From Micromonospora carbonacea (GTDB lineage Bacteria > Actinomycetota > Actinomycetes > Mycobacteriales > Micromonosporaceae), in NCBI RefSeq assembly GCF_014205165.1, contig NZ_JACHMZ010000001.1, positions 434,001-498,000 on the forward strand: a stretch of DNA of 64,000 nucleotides. The letters are read 5' to 3'. Of the stretch, positions 1 to 8,149 are shown one piece after another. Position 1 is the first letter of the stretch. Every line of letters starts with the position of its first letter. Below the pieces are notes generated by a model. It had not been told where the DNA came from. It saw nothing but the letters and a program-made list of their open reading frames with translations, and made no database searches. The position numbers and the translations under genes were made by a program.

Positions 1-304
1 CGGTGAGGTGGTGCCGGGCGAAGCCGGCCGCGTACCGGCCGATCAGCAGGCCCTGGCCGACGCTGGCGGCGGCCTGCTGGGTGGCCAGGTCGCGCGGGCG
101 GCGGCTGAGCCCGAGCGGGGCGAGCCCGGCGGCGATCGCGCCGGAGGAGACCAGCACCACCTCGCGGCCGTCGGCGGCGAGCCGGGCGAGGGTGTCGACG
201 AGCGCGTCGACGCGGGCGTCGTCGAGGCCCCCGGACGCGGTGGTCAGCGAGGACGAGCCGATCTTGACGACGACCCGCCGGGCCGAGGTGACTGCGAGAC
301 GCAC
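1..304 (-). CDS. proB: Glutamate 5-kinase, N-terminal part (runs off the left edge)
   Basis: Only the N-terminal ~100 residues are present. The reverse strand reads VVVKIGSSSLTT, then REVVLVSSGAIAAGL and LATQQAAASVGQ, the ATP-grasping and glutamate-binding motifs of the amino-acid kinase fold as found in glutamate 5-kinase, the first step of proline synthesis in the cytoplasm. I chose the GTG at 304 because actinobacterial ProB usually begins a few residues before VTSARRVVVKIG; an in-frame ATG at 352 would add 16 residues of unconserved sequence. The gene is divergent from the alkyltransferase-like gene, so the short gap between them should hold both promoters. Identification is firm; the start is less so. 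Confidence 0.88.
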   Translation of the reverse strand, partial: MRLAVTSARRVVVKIGSSSLTTASGGLDDARVDALVDTLARLAADGREVVLVSSGAIAAGLAPLGLSRRPRDLATQQAAASVGQGLLIGRYAAGFARHHLT

Positions 305-365
305 CCGCCCATTCTGCGCGGTCGGGTCGGCGGGCCCCGGCGGCGTTCCCATATCGTGGCAGCTC

Positions 366-680
366 GTGACACCTGCGGAGTACGTCGAGGCGGTCCTGGA
401 GCTGGTCGAGCGCATCCCACCTGGCCGGGTGATGTCCTACGGCGCGGTCGCCGACGCGCTGGCCGAGCGCTCGGGGCGGGCGTCGGCGCGGCTGGTCGGC
501 TCGATCATGGCCCGGCACGGGGGCGGGGTGCCGTGGCACCGGGTGGTCACCTCGGCGGGCCGGCTGCCGCCCGGCCACGAGGTCGAGGCGCGGGCCCGGC
601 TGCGCGCCGAGGGCGCCCCGCTGGGCGGGACGGGGGTGGACATGGCCGCGGCGGCCTGGTCGCCGGAAGAGGGGATGTGA
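366..680 (+). CDS. MGMT-family alkyltransferase-like (ATL) protein
   Basis: A 104-residue protein made only of the DNA-binding domain of O6-alkylguanine-DNA alkyltransferase: helix-turn-helix around SYGAVADALAERSG, the RLVGSIMARH region, and the active-site loop VPWHRVV. The reactive cysteine of PCHRV is tryptophan here (about residue 57), the hallmark of ATL proteins, which bind O6-alkylguanine without repairing it and hand the lesion to nucleotide excision repair. The role is taken from the family. The GTG at 366 starts just before the first conserved helix. No Shine-Dalgarno is visible, and a TATCGT hexamer sits 8 bases upstream, so the mRNA may be leaderless. Confidence 0.85.
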   Translation: MTPAEYVEAVLELVERIPPGRVMSYGAVADALAERSGRASARLVGSIMARHGGGVPWHRVVTSAGRLPPGHEVEARARLRAEGAPLGGTGVDMAAAAWSPEEGM

Positions 681-712
681 CCGCGACCGTAACGTGAGTA
701 ACATTCGGCGTC

Positions 713-2158
713 ATGACGCTGCCGCCCGCCGGACCCGGGACGCCGCCCGCGGCCCAGGCGCCGCAGCCCGGCGCGGGCGGGGCCGCTCCGCAGTCCGGCG
801 GCCACGTCCTGCCCCGCCGGGTGCACGCCGGCTATGCCCTCGGCTCCCTGGTCACCGGGGCTTTCGGCACCGTGCCGGGGCTGCTGCTCCTGCCCTACCT
901 GACCGACACCCTCGGCGTCGCCGCCGGGGTGGCCGCCCTGCTGGTGCTCCTGCCGAAGGCGTGGGACGTGCTGGTCAACCCCGTCGCCGGGCGGATCTCC
1001 GACCGCACCCGGTCGCGCTGGGGGGCCCGCCGGCCGTACCTGCTGCTCGGCGGGCTCGCCCTCGCCGTGCTGTTCGCCGCGATCTTCGCCGCCCCGTTCG
1101 ACGCCGGACCGGCCGCCGGGGCGTACGTCGCGCTCGCCTTCCTCGCCACGGCGACCGCGTTCGCGTTCTTCCAGGTTCCCTACGTGGCGATGCCGGCCGA
1201 GCTGACCGACGACTACGCCGAACGTACCCGGCTGATGAGCTGGCGGATCGCGGTGCTGGCGGTGGCCATCCTGGTCTCCGGCGCGGTGGCCCCCGCCGTG
1301 GTGACCGCCGGCGGCGACGGCGTCGCCGGGCACCGCTGGATGGGCCTGTTCGTCGCCGCGCTGATCGTGCTCGGCACCCTCGGCGCGTTCCTCGGCACCC
1401 GGGGCGCGCCCACCGGCACGGCCGGCGAGAGCGAGCCGACGCTGCGCGCCCAGCTCGCCGTCGCCGCCCGCAACCGGCCGTTCCGGGCGCTGCTGGTCTG
1501 CTTCGTGATCCAGTCCGCCGGGGTGGCCACCATCCTGGCCGGGGTCAGCTACTTCGCCGACCAGGTGCTGCGCGACCCCACCACCGGCCCGACCGTGCTG
1601 TTCGCCTGCTTCGTCGGGCCAGCGCTGCTGGTGATGCCGCTGTGGACCCGCGTCGGCGCGCGGGTCGGCAAGCGGTCCGCGCTGGTCGCCGCGTCCGTGC
1701 TGCTCACGGCGGGTGCCGCCGGCCTGGTCGCCGCGCCGGCGCTGCCGGCCGTCGCGGTCTACCTCGTGGTCGCGGTCATCGGCGTCGGGTACGCCGGCCA
1801 GCAGGTCTTCGCGCTGGCCATGCTGCCCGACTGCATCGCGTACGACACGGCGCGCACCGGCCGCCGGCAGGCCGGCGTGTTCACCGGCCTGTGGACGGCG
1901 GGCGAGACCCTCGGCCTCGCCCTCGGCCCCGGCATCTACGGGCTGGTGCTCCAGCTCAGCGGCTACGTCTCCTCCGCCACCGGCACGGCGGCAGCGCAGT
2001 CCGACGCGGCCCGCCTCGGCGTGCTGCTGGGCTTCACCGTGCTGCCCGCCCTGCTGGTCGGCCCGCCCCTGCTCCTGCTGCGCCACTACACGCTCACCCG
2101 GGACGACCTGCTTACCGTCGCCACCGGCCACCACGAGAGGAACGTCACCGCCGCATGA
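713..2158 (+). CDS. MFS transporter, glycoside-pentoside-hexuronide (MelB-like) type
   Basis: A 481-residue membrane protein with about 12 hydrophobic segments after a Pro/Gly-rich cytoplasmic tail of ~35 residues. The segment ending NPVAGRISDRTRSRWGARRPYLL is the loop-2 signature of the GPH cation-symporter family (MelB-like, MFS_2), and the QVPYVAMPAEL stretch in helix 4-5 is also typical. It probably moves a sugar or small organic solute with a cation, but nothing here shows the substrate. The stop overlaps the ATG of the next gene by 4 bases, so the two are translationally coupled. The ATG at 713 has a TAACAT hexamer 8 bases upstream and no Shine-Dalgarno. Confidence 0.82.
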   Translation: MTLPPAGPGTPPAAQAPQPGAGGAAPQSGGHVLPRRVHAGYALGSLVTGAFGTVPGLLLLPYLTDTLGVAAGVAALLVLLPKAWDVLVNPVAGRISDRTRSRWGARRPYLLLGGLALAVLFAAIFAAPFDAGPAAGAYVALAFLATATAFAFFQVPYVAMPAELTDDYAERTRLMSWRIAVLAVAILVSGAVAPAVVTAGGDGVAGHRWMGLFVAALIVLGTLGAFLGTRGAPTGTAGESEPTLRAQLAVAARNRPFRALLVCFVIQSAGVATILAGVSYFADQVLRDPTTGPTVLFACFVGPALLVMPLWTRVGARVGKRSALVAASVLLTAGAAGLVAAPALPAVAVYLVVAVIGVGYAGQQVFALAMLPDCIAYDTARTGRRQAGVFTGLWTAGETLGLALGPGIYGLVLQLSGYVSSATGTAAAQSDAARLGVLLGFTVLPALLVGPPLLLLRHYTLTRDDLLTVATGHHERNVTAA

Positions 2159-3702
2159 GCGACGACCAGGACAACGGCCAGGACACCGGCCGGGCGCTGC
2201 CGGAGCGCGGGCTGCCGGCCGAGCGGGTGCTCGGCGACGTCAAGGCGCTGCGCGCGGGCGACCGGCCCACCCACGGCGGGCGGCTCTTCGCGTACGTCTA
2301 CGACCCGGCCGTGCCGGGCCTGGACGAGCTGGCCGCCGCCGCCCACGCGGGCAGCGCGCACGTCAACGGGCTCGACCCGACGGCGTTCCCGTCGCTGCTG
2401 GCGATGGAGAACGCGCTGGTCGGGGCGGCGTCCCGGCTGCTCGGCGGCGGCACCGGCACGAACGCCCCCGACGTCGTCGGCAGCGTGACCAGCGGCGGCA
2501 CCGAGTCGCTGATCCTCGCCGTGAAGGCCGCCCGCGACGCCCGCCCCGACGTCGCCGCGCCCCGCATCGCGGTGCCGGTGACCGCCCACGCGGCGTTCGC
2601 CAAGGCCGCCCACTACCTGCGGGTCGCCCTCGACCCGGTGCCCGTCGACCCGGTGACCCTGCGGCCGTCCGCCGCCGCCGTGGCCGCCGCGATCGGCCCC
2701 GACACGGTCCTGGTGGCCTGCTCCGCCCCCTCGTACGCGCACGGTGTCGTCGACCCCGTCGCCGAGATCGCGGCGGTGGCCGCCGGGGCCGGGGTGCGCT
2801 GCCACGTCGACGCCTGCTTCGGCGGCTGGACGCTGCCCTGGCTGCGCCGCCTCGGCGAGCCGGTGCCGCCGTTCGACTTCGCCGTCGCCGGGGTCACCTC
2901 GATCTCCGTCGACCTGCACAAGTACGCGTACGCCCCGAAGGGCGTCTCCGTGCTGCTGCACCGCACCCCGGCGCTGCGCGCCCCGCAGTTCTTCGCGTAC
3001 GCCGACTGGCCCGGCTACACGATGGTCAACCCGGTGATCGCCTCCACCCGCTCCGGCGGCCCGATCGCCGCCGCGTACGCCACCCTGCGCCACCTCGGCG
3101 AGGACGGCTATCTGCGGCTCGCGGCGGCGACCCGCGACGCCGTGGCCGGGCTCGCCGACGCGGTACGCGGCACCCACGGGCTGCGGCTGCTGGCCGAGCC
3201 CGAGTCGACGGTGGTCTGCTTCACCTCCACCGACCCGACGCTGGACCTGTTCGTGCTGGTCGACGAGCTGACCGCGCGCGGCTGGCACACCCAGCCCCAA
3301 CTCTCGTACGGTGACCTGCCGGCCAGCGTGCACCTCACCGTGACCGCCGCGGTGGCCCCCCGGGTGGCGGAGTTCGGCCCCGACCTGGCCGACGCGGCGG
3401 CGGCGGCCCGCGCCGCCGGCCCGGTGAAGCTGCCCGCCGAGCTGACCGCGCTCGCGGCGACGCTGACCCCGGACGCGCTCACCCCGGAACTGGTCGCCGG
3501 CCTGGCCGCCGCCCTCGGCCTCGGCGGTGCGGCGGCCGGTGCCGTTGGCGCTGCGGCCGGGTCTGGTGGCGCTGCGGTTGGCTCCGGCGGCGGCTTCGCG
3601 CCGGACGCCACCGTCAACGCCCTGCTCGACGCCGCCCCGCCGGCCCTGCGGGAGCGGCTGTTGGTCGAGTTCGTCGGCCTGCTGCAACGCCCCACCTACT
3701 GA
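2155..3702 (+). CDS. PLP-dependent lyase/decarboxylase, sphingosine-1-phosphate-lyase-like
   Basis: A 515-residue fold-type I PLP enzyme. The cofactor-binding motifs are [10 protein letters not shown], the aspartate in HVDACFGGW, and the Schiff-base lysine in [13 protein letters not shown] (K256). The last two resemble sphingosine-1-phosphate lyase more than glutamate or aromatic decarboxylases. The bacterial group is usually annotated only as PLP-dependent decarboxylase or aspartate aminotransferase family protein, so the substrate is open. Unlike eukaryotic S1P lyase there is no N-terminal membrane segment. The C-terminus carries an Ala/Gly-rich linker (about residues 460-485) before a short helix. 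The ATG overlaps the upstream transporter stop, suggesting joint uptake and cleavage of one compound. Confidence 0.78.
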   Translation: MSDDQDNGQDTGRALPERGLPAERVLGDVKALRAGDRPTHGGRLFAYVYDPAVPGLDELAAAAHAGSAHVNGLDPTAFPSLLAMENALVGAASRLLGGGTGTNAPDVVGSVTSGGTESLILAVKAARDARPDVAAPRIAVPVTAHAAFAKAAHYLRVALDPVPVDPVTLRPSAAAVAAAIGPDTVLVACSAPSYAHGVVDPVAEIAAVAAGAGVRCHVDACFGGWTLPWLRRLGEPVPPFDFAVAGVTSISVDLHKYAYAPKGVSVLLHRTPALRAPQFFAYADWPGYTMVNPVIASTRSGGPIAAAYATLRHLGEDGYLRLAAATRDAVAGLADAVRGTHGLRLLAEPESTVVCFTSTDPTLDLFVLVDELTARGWHTQPQLSYGDLPASVHLTVTAAVAPRVAEFGPDLADAAAAARAAGPVKLPAELTALAATLTPDALTPELVAGLAAALGLGGAAAGAVGAAAGSGGAAVGSGGGFAPDATVNALLDAAPPALRERLLVEFVGLLQRPTY

Positions 3703-3787
3703 GCTGCCCCTGAGCCGCCGCCCTGAGCTGTCCCGTTCGGGGCGGGCGGCGGCTGTGGTTGACTGGCGCGGAGGAGAGGAGGCGGTC

Positions 3788-4369
3788 GTGCAGCTGCCGG
3801 CAGTGCTCGGGGAGCCGATCCGGTTCGTGCTGAACTGGGGCCGCCGCTACTCGCTGTGGGTGTTCAACTTCGGCCTGGCCTGCTGCGCGATCGAGTTCAT
3901 CGCCACCAGCATGGGCCGGCACGACTTCATCCGGCTCGGGGTGATCCCGTTCGCCCACGGCCCGCGCCAGGCCGACCTCATGGTGGTCTCCGGCACGGTC
4001 ACCGACAAGATGGCCCCGGCGATCAAGCGGCTCTACGACCAGATGCCCGAGCCCAAGTACGTCATCTCCTTCGGCGCGTGCTCCAACTGCGGCGGCCCCT
4101 ACTGGGACTCGTACTCGGTGACCAAGGGTGTCGACCAGCTCATCCCCGTCGACGTGTACGTGCCCGGCTGCCCGCCCCGCCCGGAGGCGCTGCTGCACGG
4201 CATCCTGCGCCTGCAGGAGAAGATCGCCGCCGAGCAGTCCGGCATCGGTGGCGTCCCCCGCCCCGACCCCCTGGCCTCCCCGGCCGACGCGGAGGCCGCA
4301 CCGGCCGGCGGCCGGTCCCCCCGTTCGGTGGAGTCGCTGGCCGCCCCGCCCATCCGCCGCCCCGACTGA
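3788..4369 (+). CDS. nuoB: NADH-quinone oxidoreductase subunit B (NuoB), second-type cluster
   Basis: A 193-residue NuoB homologue, the complex I subunit that carries iron-sulfur cluster N2 at the quinone site. It contains the tandem cysteines ACCAIEF (C32-C33), [10 protein letters not shown] (C98, C101) and the distal CPPRPEALL (C128), so all N2 ligands are present. The C-terminal ~45 residues are a low-complexity Pro/Ala tail. The GTG at 3788 follows a strong GGAGGAGAGGAGG ribosome-binding stretch. It is separated by about 5 kb of unrelated genes from nuoC, unlike the usual contiguous nuoA-B-C-D. It probably belongs to a secondary complex I set rather than the main 14-gene operon. Confidence 0.9.
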   Translation: MQLPAVLGEPIRFVLNWGRRYSLWVFNFGLACCAIEFIATSMGRHDFIRLGVIPFAHGPRQADLMVVSGTVTDKMAPAIKRLYDQMPEPKYVISFGACSNCGGPYWDSYSVTKGVDQLIPVDVYVPGCPPRPEALLHGILRLQEKIAAEQSGIGGVPRPDPLASPADAEAAPAGGRSPRSVESLAAPPIRRPD

Positions 4370-4527
4370 GTCCCGCCCCGATTGAGCGCGCGTGACGGAT
4401 GCGGACCTCGGCAGGACACCGTGTCCGGGCTCCGGTTCGTGCGTGCCCTGCCCCGGCATAATCAGCCGTGTCGAAGCTCGATGTTCCGGGTGGCCCGCCA
4501 GCGAGTCGAGGCGAAGAGGGGACCGCA

Positions 4528-5277
4528 GTGGCAGTGCCAGAAGACGTGCCGAGGAACCAGAATCCCGACGAGCGGCCGACCCTGCGGCGACGCCTGAGCC
4601 GCCACTACAACGAGAGTCTGGACGGCAGCGGCAGGGGGGCCGTGCTGAGCGCCCTCATCGGCCTGGTGACAGCCCTGCTCGGGGCTGCGGTGGCGATCTA
4701 CGTGGCGACCAGGGGCGACGACAAGGACGCTCCACCGGACGCCAGGCCGAGTGCCGGAGCGAGCAGCCCGGCCAACGCGCCGCCGGTGCCGAGTTCCCCG
4801 GCCGCGCCGGGTCCCACGGCCACCCCGAGCCCTACGGCCACCCCGAGCCCTACGGCCACTTCGTCGACCGGGCCGGGCCCCACCGTGGCCGCCCCGTCCG
4901 ACGGGGAGGTCCGGTGGAGCGGTGAGGTGCAGTTCGCCACCCACGGCGTCGATCTCGACACCGTGCCGGCGGCGGTGCAGAGATACTGGTCGACCGACGC
5001 GGACCTCAGTCGGGACTCGGCGAGCGCGGATGACGGGCTGCACGCGGAATGGGGACAGCTCGCCTTGTGGCCGGGGCCGGGCACGCCCTCGCGGCAGCAA
5101 TGCGCCGAGCGCGTCTCCACGCACGGCGCGGAGTGGGTTCACGTCCCGGTCGGCAGAATCGGTTGCCTGACCACCAACAAGGACCACGTTGCCATGTTCA
5201 AGGTCATCCGCTATCCGGACGACTCCTTCCAGGTAACCGCCCATGTCACGGTCTGGAACCCGCCAGAGGGCTCCTGA
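4528..5277 (+). CDS. Membrane-anchored protein with an extracytoplasmic domain, unknown function
   Basis: About 249 residues. A short cytoplasmic N-terminus (RRRLSRHYNESLDG) is followed by one hydrophobic segment (LSALIGLVTALLGAAVAIYVA), then a Pro/Thr/Ser linker with a tandem TATPSP repeat encoded by an 18-bp DNA repeat, then a ~110-residue domain with two cysteines (QQCAER and GCLTTN) that could form a disulfide outside the cell. I do not recognise the domain. I chose the GTG at 4528 because GAGGGG lies 8 bases upstream. An in-frame GTG at 4468 sits 5 bases after a CATAAT hexamer and could instead start a leaderless message. It lies alone between nuoB and an inverted-repeat region. Confidence 0.6.
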   Translation: MAVPEDVPRNQNPDERPTLRRRLSRHYNESLDGSGRGAVLSALIGLVTALLGAAVAIYVATRGDDKDAPPDARPSAGASSPANAPPVPSSPAAPGPTATPSPTATPSPTATSSTGPGPTVAAPSDGEVRWSGEVQFATHGVDLDTVPAAVQRYWSTDADLSRDSASADDGLHAEWGQLALWPGPGTPSRQQCAERVSTHGAEWVHVPVGRIGCLTTNKDHVAMFKVIRYPDDSFQVTAHVTVWNPPEGS

Positions 5278-5629
5278 CCCATCCCGCCCGCGCCGTTGCC
5301 CGCCCCCGCAGGATGCCGATCGCTCTCGCCACCGAGGCTCTGTCGGGGACGCCCCAGCGGGACGGGACATGGTGGGTGCCGACTGACGGCGGCGAACCGG
5401 ACACGGGCCACCCCTGAATAGCTGGGGCCGGTGTCGAAGCCGACCCACCGCGGCCCGCATGGGTGGGTTCTGGAGCACCTGAGGTGGGCCTGCACAACAA
5501 GATCGTGCTCGATCAGTGAACGCGTGGCCTTGTTGCGGCGAGGAGGCCACCCTTTCCGGGATCGAGCGCGACCTCGCATCCCTGCCCAAGCCGCAGCGCT
5601 CCTGCGACGCCACCCGCTCCGAAGTTCAC

Positions 5630-5679
5630 AGATCTTGGAAGCGGACGGCCCCTCTGGGGGCCGAGAACTTCCAAGATCT
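5630..5679. repeat. Inverted repeat 1 with AGATCTTGGAAG arms
   Basis: A 12-bp perfect arm AGATCTTGGAAG (5630-5641) is matched by CTTCCAAGATCT (5668-5679). Inside is a second stem of GGCCCC and GGGGCC with a 4-base loop. The nested stem-loop is not followed by a T-run. It is one of a pair with the element at 5732. Confidence 0.75.
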
Positions 5680-5731
5680 ACCCCATCCCGCTCCCCCGCA
5701 CGATGCGCCCCTGGCGCAGCCCTCACCCCCG

Positions 5732-5800
5732 CGATCTTGCAGTTTCGGCCCAGGCAAAGCGGGCGAAACGCCCTTCTCGGGGGCCGCAAGTGCAAGATCG
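5732..5800. repeat. Inverted repeat 2 with CGATCTTGCA arms
   Basis: The arms CGATCTTGCA (5732-5741) and TGCAAGATCG (5791-5800) enclose a weaker GGCCC/GGGCC pairing and a small inner hairpin GGGCG-AAA-CGCCC (5761-5773). The GATCTTG core of the outer arm is shared with the element at 5630, so both look like members of one palindromic repeat family. Confidence 0.7.
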
Positions 5801-5826
5801 GCGCGGGCGGACGGGGTGAGGGTGAG

Positions 5827-6021
5827 TCAGGTGGGTTCTTCGTCGGCGAGGGGACGGTTGCGGCGTTCGGCGTATGTCCGGATCTCGGCGGCGTCCCAGA
5901 TGCGCCCGACGGTGAGCGTGTCGATGGGGGCGGGGAAGTCGGGCCGGTCGACCAGGATCGCGGCGCGCTGGCGTGAGACGCCCAGATAGGCGGCGACCTC
6001 GGACAGCGCCATGACTCGCAC
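5827..6021 (-). CDS. Small helix-turn-helix protein, AlpA/excisionase-like
   Basis: A 64-residue winged-helix DNA-binding protein. ALSEVAAYLGVSRQRAAILVDRP is a MerR/excisionase-type helix-turn-helix, and VGRIWDAAEIRTYAERRNRP matches the wing and C-terminal helix seen in AlpA and Xis-like regulators. I chose the GTG at 6021 because GGAGGG lies 7 bases upstream; the longer frame to an ATG at 6060 has no such site. It is divergent from the three-gene small-protein cassette beginning at 6104 and probably controls that shared promoter region. Such proteins are common in integrated elements, but no integrase is visible nearby. Confidence 0.7.
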   Translation of the reverse strand: MRVMALSEVAAYLGVSRQRAAILVDRPDFPAPIDTLTVGRIWDAAEIRTYAERRNRPLADEEPT

Positions 6022-6103
6022 GGGCGGACCCTCCGATGACAGAGGTAGGCAAGTTGTCATCAGGGGGATTGACTACCTGTCAATAGGCTGCCAGTGTGGC
6101 CGT

Positions 6104-6238
6104 ATGCCCACACTCCGTGAACCCAAACCCGTACCTCTCGCTCCCTCCCACCGCCGGACGTGGCGTTCGTGCTGGCGGCGCTGTTCGTGTGGCCTGCCGG
6201 CCCCCTGCCCGGATCGCTTCACACCGGGCCGCTGGTGA
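6104..6238 (+). CDS. 44-residue cysteine-containing protein, first gene of a small cassette
   Basis: A 44-residue basic protein beginning MPTLREPKPVPLAPSHRRTW and continuing CWRRCSCGLPAPCPDRFTP. Four closely spaced cysteines (CWRRCSCG...C) suggest a small metal-binding knuckle. I do not know a function. I accept it as a gene because its TGA overlaps the GTG of the next gene by 4 bases and that gene overlaps a third in the same way, an operon layout unlikely by chance. The region just upstream is AT-richer than its surroundings (TTGACTACCTGTCAATAG) and probably holds the promoter shared with the divergent regulator. Confidence 0.5.
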   Translation: MPTLREPKPVPLAPSHRRTWRSCWRRCSCGLPAPCPDRFTPGRW

Positions 6239-6528
6239 CGGCGCGGGCGATCAGGGCGGGCGACCTGCTGCACCTGACCCGCGCCGCGAGCCCGCAGTTC
6301 GTCCGCCCGATCGTCGTGCGGGCGATCCGGGAGCTGACCGACCGGCACACCTACCACGGTTGGACCTGGATCGAGGCGTACGAGTTGGACGCCCGGGGCG
6401 AGGCGGTCGCCAAGCGTGAGTTGTTCGTCCGGCGGAACGGGCTGCGGTGGTTGACCCCGGGTCAGGCGGTGACGACGGCGACCCGCCGTCCCGGCCGAGC
6501 CGCCCGCAGCGTGCGGGTGCCCGCATGA
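6235..6528 (+). CDS. Conserved small hypothetical protein, second gene of the cassette
   Basis: A 97-residue protein with a compact predicted beta-rich core: GDLLHLTRAASPQFVRPIVVR, then THGW-like HTYHGWTWIEAYELDARGEAVAKRELFV and RNGLRWLTPGQA. The aromatic cluster YHGWTWIEAY and the alternating hydrophobic pattern look like a small beta-barrel. It is soluble, with no signal peptide or membrane segment. The function is not known to me. The GTG at 6235 overlaps the upstream stop (GTGA), which is why I prefer it to the longer frame reaching back to 6160. The ATG of the third gene overlaps its stop in turn. Confidence 0.6.
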   Translation: MTARAIRAGDLLHLTRAASPQFVRPIVVRAIRELTDRHTYHGWTWIEAYELDARGEAVAKRELFVRRNGLRWLTPGQAVTTATRRPGRAARSVRVPA

Positions 6529-6761
6529 GGCGGCCGGAGCACGCCCCGAGCCGACCCACCTGGCGCTGCCGAGCGTGCGGGATCGCCTGGCCTTGCTCGC
6601 CCGCCAAGCTGCGTCTCCTGGCGGTGTACCGGGAGGACCGTGACGGCCTGCTGAGCCACCTCGCCGCCCTGATGGAGGAAGCTGCCGTCGAGCTGGGCGG
6701 TGCTGTCCTGCCTGCCCGGCTGGCCGAGCGCTTCACCGGCTGGGCGCGACCCAGGGCGTAG
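6525..6761 (+). CDS. Conserved small zinc-ribbon-like protein, third gene of the cassette
   Basis: A 78-residue protein. The N-terminus TWRCRACGIAWPCSPAK has a CxxC plus a third cysteine, resembling half of a zinc ribbon, followed by a helical segment (LLAVYREDRDGLLSHLAALMEEAAVEL). Small proteins of this kind in actinobacteria have sometimes been labelled flavin reductase. I see no flavin-binding feature and consider that label unsupported. Its ATG overlaps the stop of the preceding gene. It ends 50 bases before the DUF2252 gene, which has its own promoter signature. Confidence 0.6.
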   Translation: MRRPEHAPSRPTWRCRACGIAWPCSPAKLRLLAVYREDRDGLLSHLAALMEEAAVELGGAVLPARLAERFTGWARPRA

Positions 6762-6811
6762 GGCGGGACCGGGTAGGCGGGACGGTGGCGGGGTGGGATT
6801 AGCCTGCGGCC

Positions 6812-8128
6812 ATGAACCAGTCTGCGGACAAGCGTTCCGCTTTCATCGTCGACGTGCTGACCGAGGAGTTCGGCGCGTCGATGGCGCTCGACCCGGCGGC
6901 GTTCCGCCGCAAGTTCCGCAAGATGGCCGCCTCGCCGTTCGCCTTCTACCGGGGCAGCGCCTCGCTCTTCTACGCCGACCAGCGGGGCGACTTCGCCGAC
7001 GACGCGTTCCTCGACGAGCGCACCAGCCGGGTGTGGATCCACGGGGACCTGCACGCGGAGAACTTCGGCACCTACATGAACGCCTCCGGGCGGCTGGTGT
7101 TCAACGTCAACGACTTCGACGAGGCGTACGTCGGGCCGTTCACCTGGGACCTGCGCCGCCTCGCCGCCAGCGTCGCCCTGCTCGGCTACGCCAAGGCGCT
7201 CTCCGACCGCGCGATCGGTGACCTGGTCGCCGGCTTCGCCCGGTCGTACCTCACGGAGCTGCGGGCCATCGCCGCCGGCGGGGACGACGCGATCGGCTCG
7301 ATCACCCTCGACAACGCCGACGGGGTGCTGCGCCGGGTGCTCCAGCAGGCCCGGCTCAACACCCGGGTGGACCTGCTCGCCGCGCAGACCACCGTCGACA
7401 ACTACGAGCGGCGGTTCTCCCTCGGCGACGGGGTGTTCGAGATCGACGGCGACACCCGGGAGAAGGTCTGCGCCGCGTTCGCCGACTACCTCGGCAGCCT
7501 GCCCGAGTCCTCGGCGAACCTGCGCCCGGTCTCCGCGCACATCAAGGACGTCGTGCTGCGCAAGGGGGTGGGCATCGGCTCGGCCGGGCTGCCGTCGTAC
7601 AACCTGCTGCTGGAGGGGCACACCGAGGCGCTGGAGAACGACGTCGTCATCTACATGAAGCAGGCCCAGGTGCCGGCGGTCGCCCGGCACATCGACGACG
7701 AGCGGGTGCGGTCGTACTTCCGGCACCAGGGGCACCGGACGGCGGAGTCGCAGCGGGCGCTCCAGGCCCACGCCGACCCGTGGCTGGGCTTCACCGAGCT
7801 GGACGGGGCGGGGCAGCTCGTCGCGGAGGTCTCCCCGTACGCCGCCGACCTGGACTGGGCGGACGTCAACGAGCCGGAGGAGCTGGCCGGGGTGCTGGCC
7901 GACCTGGGCCGGGCGGTGGCCCGGATGCACTCGGTCGCCGACGACGAGTCCAGCCACGACCTGGTCGACTACTCCACCGAGGAGGCGATCGTCGCGGCGG
8001 TCGACACGGACCCCGACGGGTTCGTCGCGGGCCTGGTGGAGTTCGCCCACGCGTACGGGCTGCGGGCCCGCGAGGACCACCAGCTCTTCGTCGACCTGTT
8101 CCGCAACGGCCGGCTGCCCGGCATCTGA
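6812..8128 (+). CDS. DUF2252 family protein (kinase-like fold)
   Basis: A 438-residue cytoplasmic protein of the DUF2252 family. It has the family's aminoglycoside-phosphotransferase-like motifs: HGDLHAENFG (about residues 77-86), which corresponds to the catalytic loop HGDxxxxN, and VNDFDEA (about 99-105), which corresponds to the metal-binding D. An upstream FYRGSASLFYADQ segment and a distal AVARMHSVAD segment also match. The substrate is unknown for the family. It is monocistronic. TAGCCT lies 6 bases before the ATG with no Shine-Dalgarno, pointing to a leaderless mRNA. It sits in the block that separates nuoB from nuoC. Confidence 0.85.
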   Translation: MNQSADKRSAFIVDVLTEEFGASMALDPAAFRRKFRKMAASPFAFYRGSASLFYADQRGDFADDAFLDERTSRVWIHGDLHAENFGTYMNASGRLVFNVNDFDEAYVGPFTWDLRRLAASVALLGYAKALSDRAIGDLVAGFARSYLTELRAIAAGGDDAIGSITLDNADGVLRRVLQQARLNTRVDLLAAQTTVDNYERRFSLGDGVFEIDGDTREKVCAAFADYLGSLPESSANLRPVSAHIKDVVLRKGVGIGSAGLPSYNLLLEGHTEALENDVVIYMKQAQVPAVARHIDDERVRSYFRHQGHRTAESQRALQAHADPWLGFTELDGAGQLVAEVSPYAADLDWADVNEPEELAGVLADLGRAVARMHSVADDESSHDLVDYSTEEAIVAAVDTDPDGFVAGLVEFAHAYGLRAREDHQLFVDLFRNGRLPGI

Positions 8129-8149
8129 GCCGACCCGGGGCCGGGCCGC

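Larger units (their letters stand above)
5278..5826. other. Intergenic stretch with no convincing gene
   Basis: About 550 bases between the membrane-anchored protein and the small regulator. Open frames here are short and lack coding character. The visible structure is two adjacent inverted repeats sharing GATCTTG arms, listed separately. The first ~150 bases show nothing I can name. Confidence 0.5.

Noticed and set aside
437..2134. Long minus-strand frame rich in Gly, Arg, Gln and Glu opposite the GPH transporter
   Set aside because: GC-driven shadow frame; the plus strand carries a clear membrane protein with family motifs. The same applies to the long antisense frames opposite nuoL-nuoN, rpoB, rpoC and fusA.
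694..2154. Upstream extension of the PLP enzyme frame to over 1,000 residues
   Set aside because: The extension is an Arg-rich shadow of the transporter; the true start is the ATG at 2155 overlapping the transporter stop.
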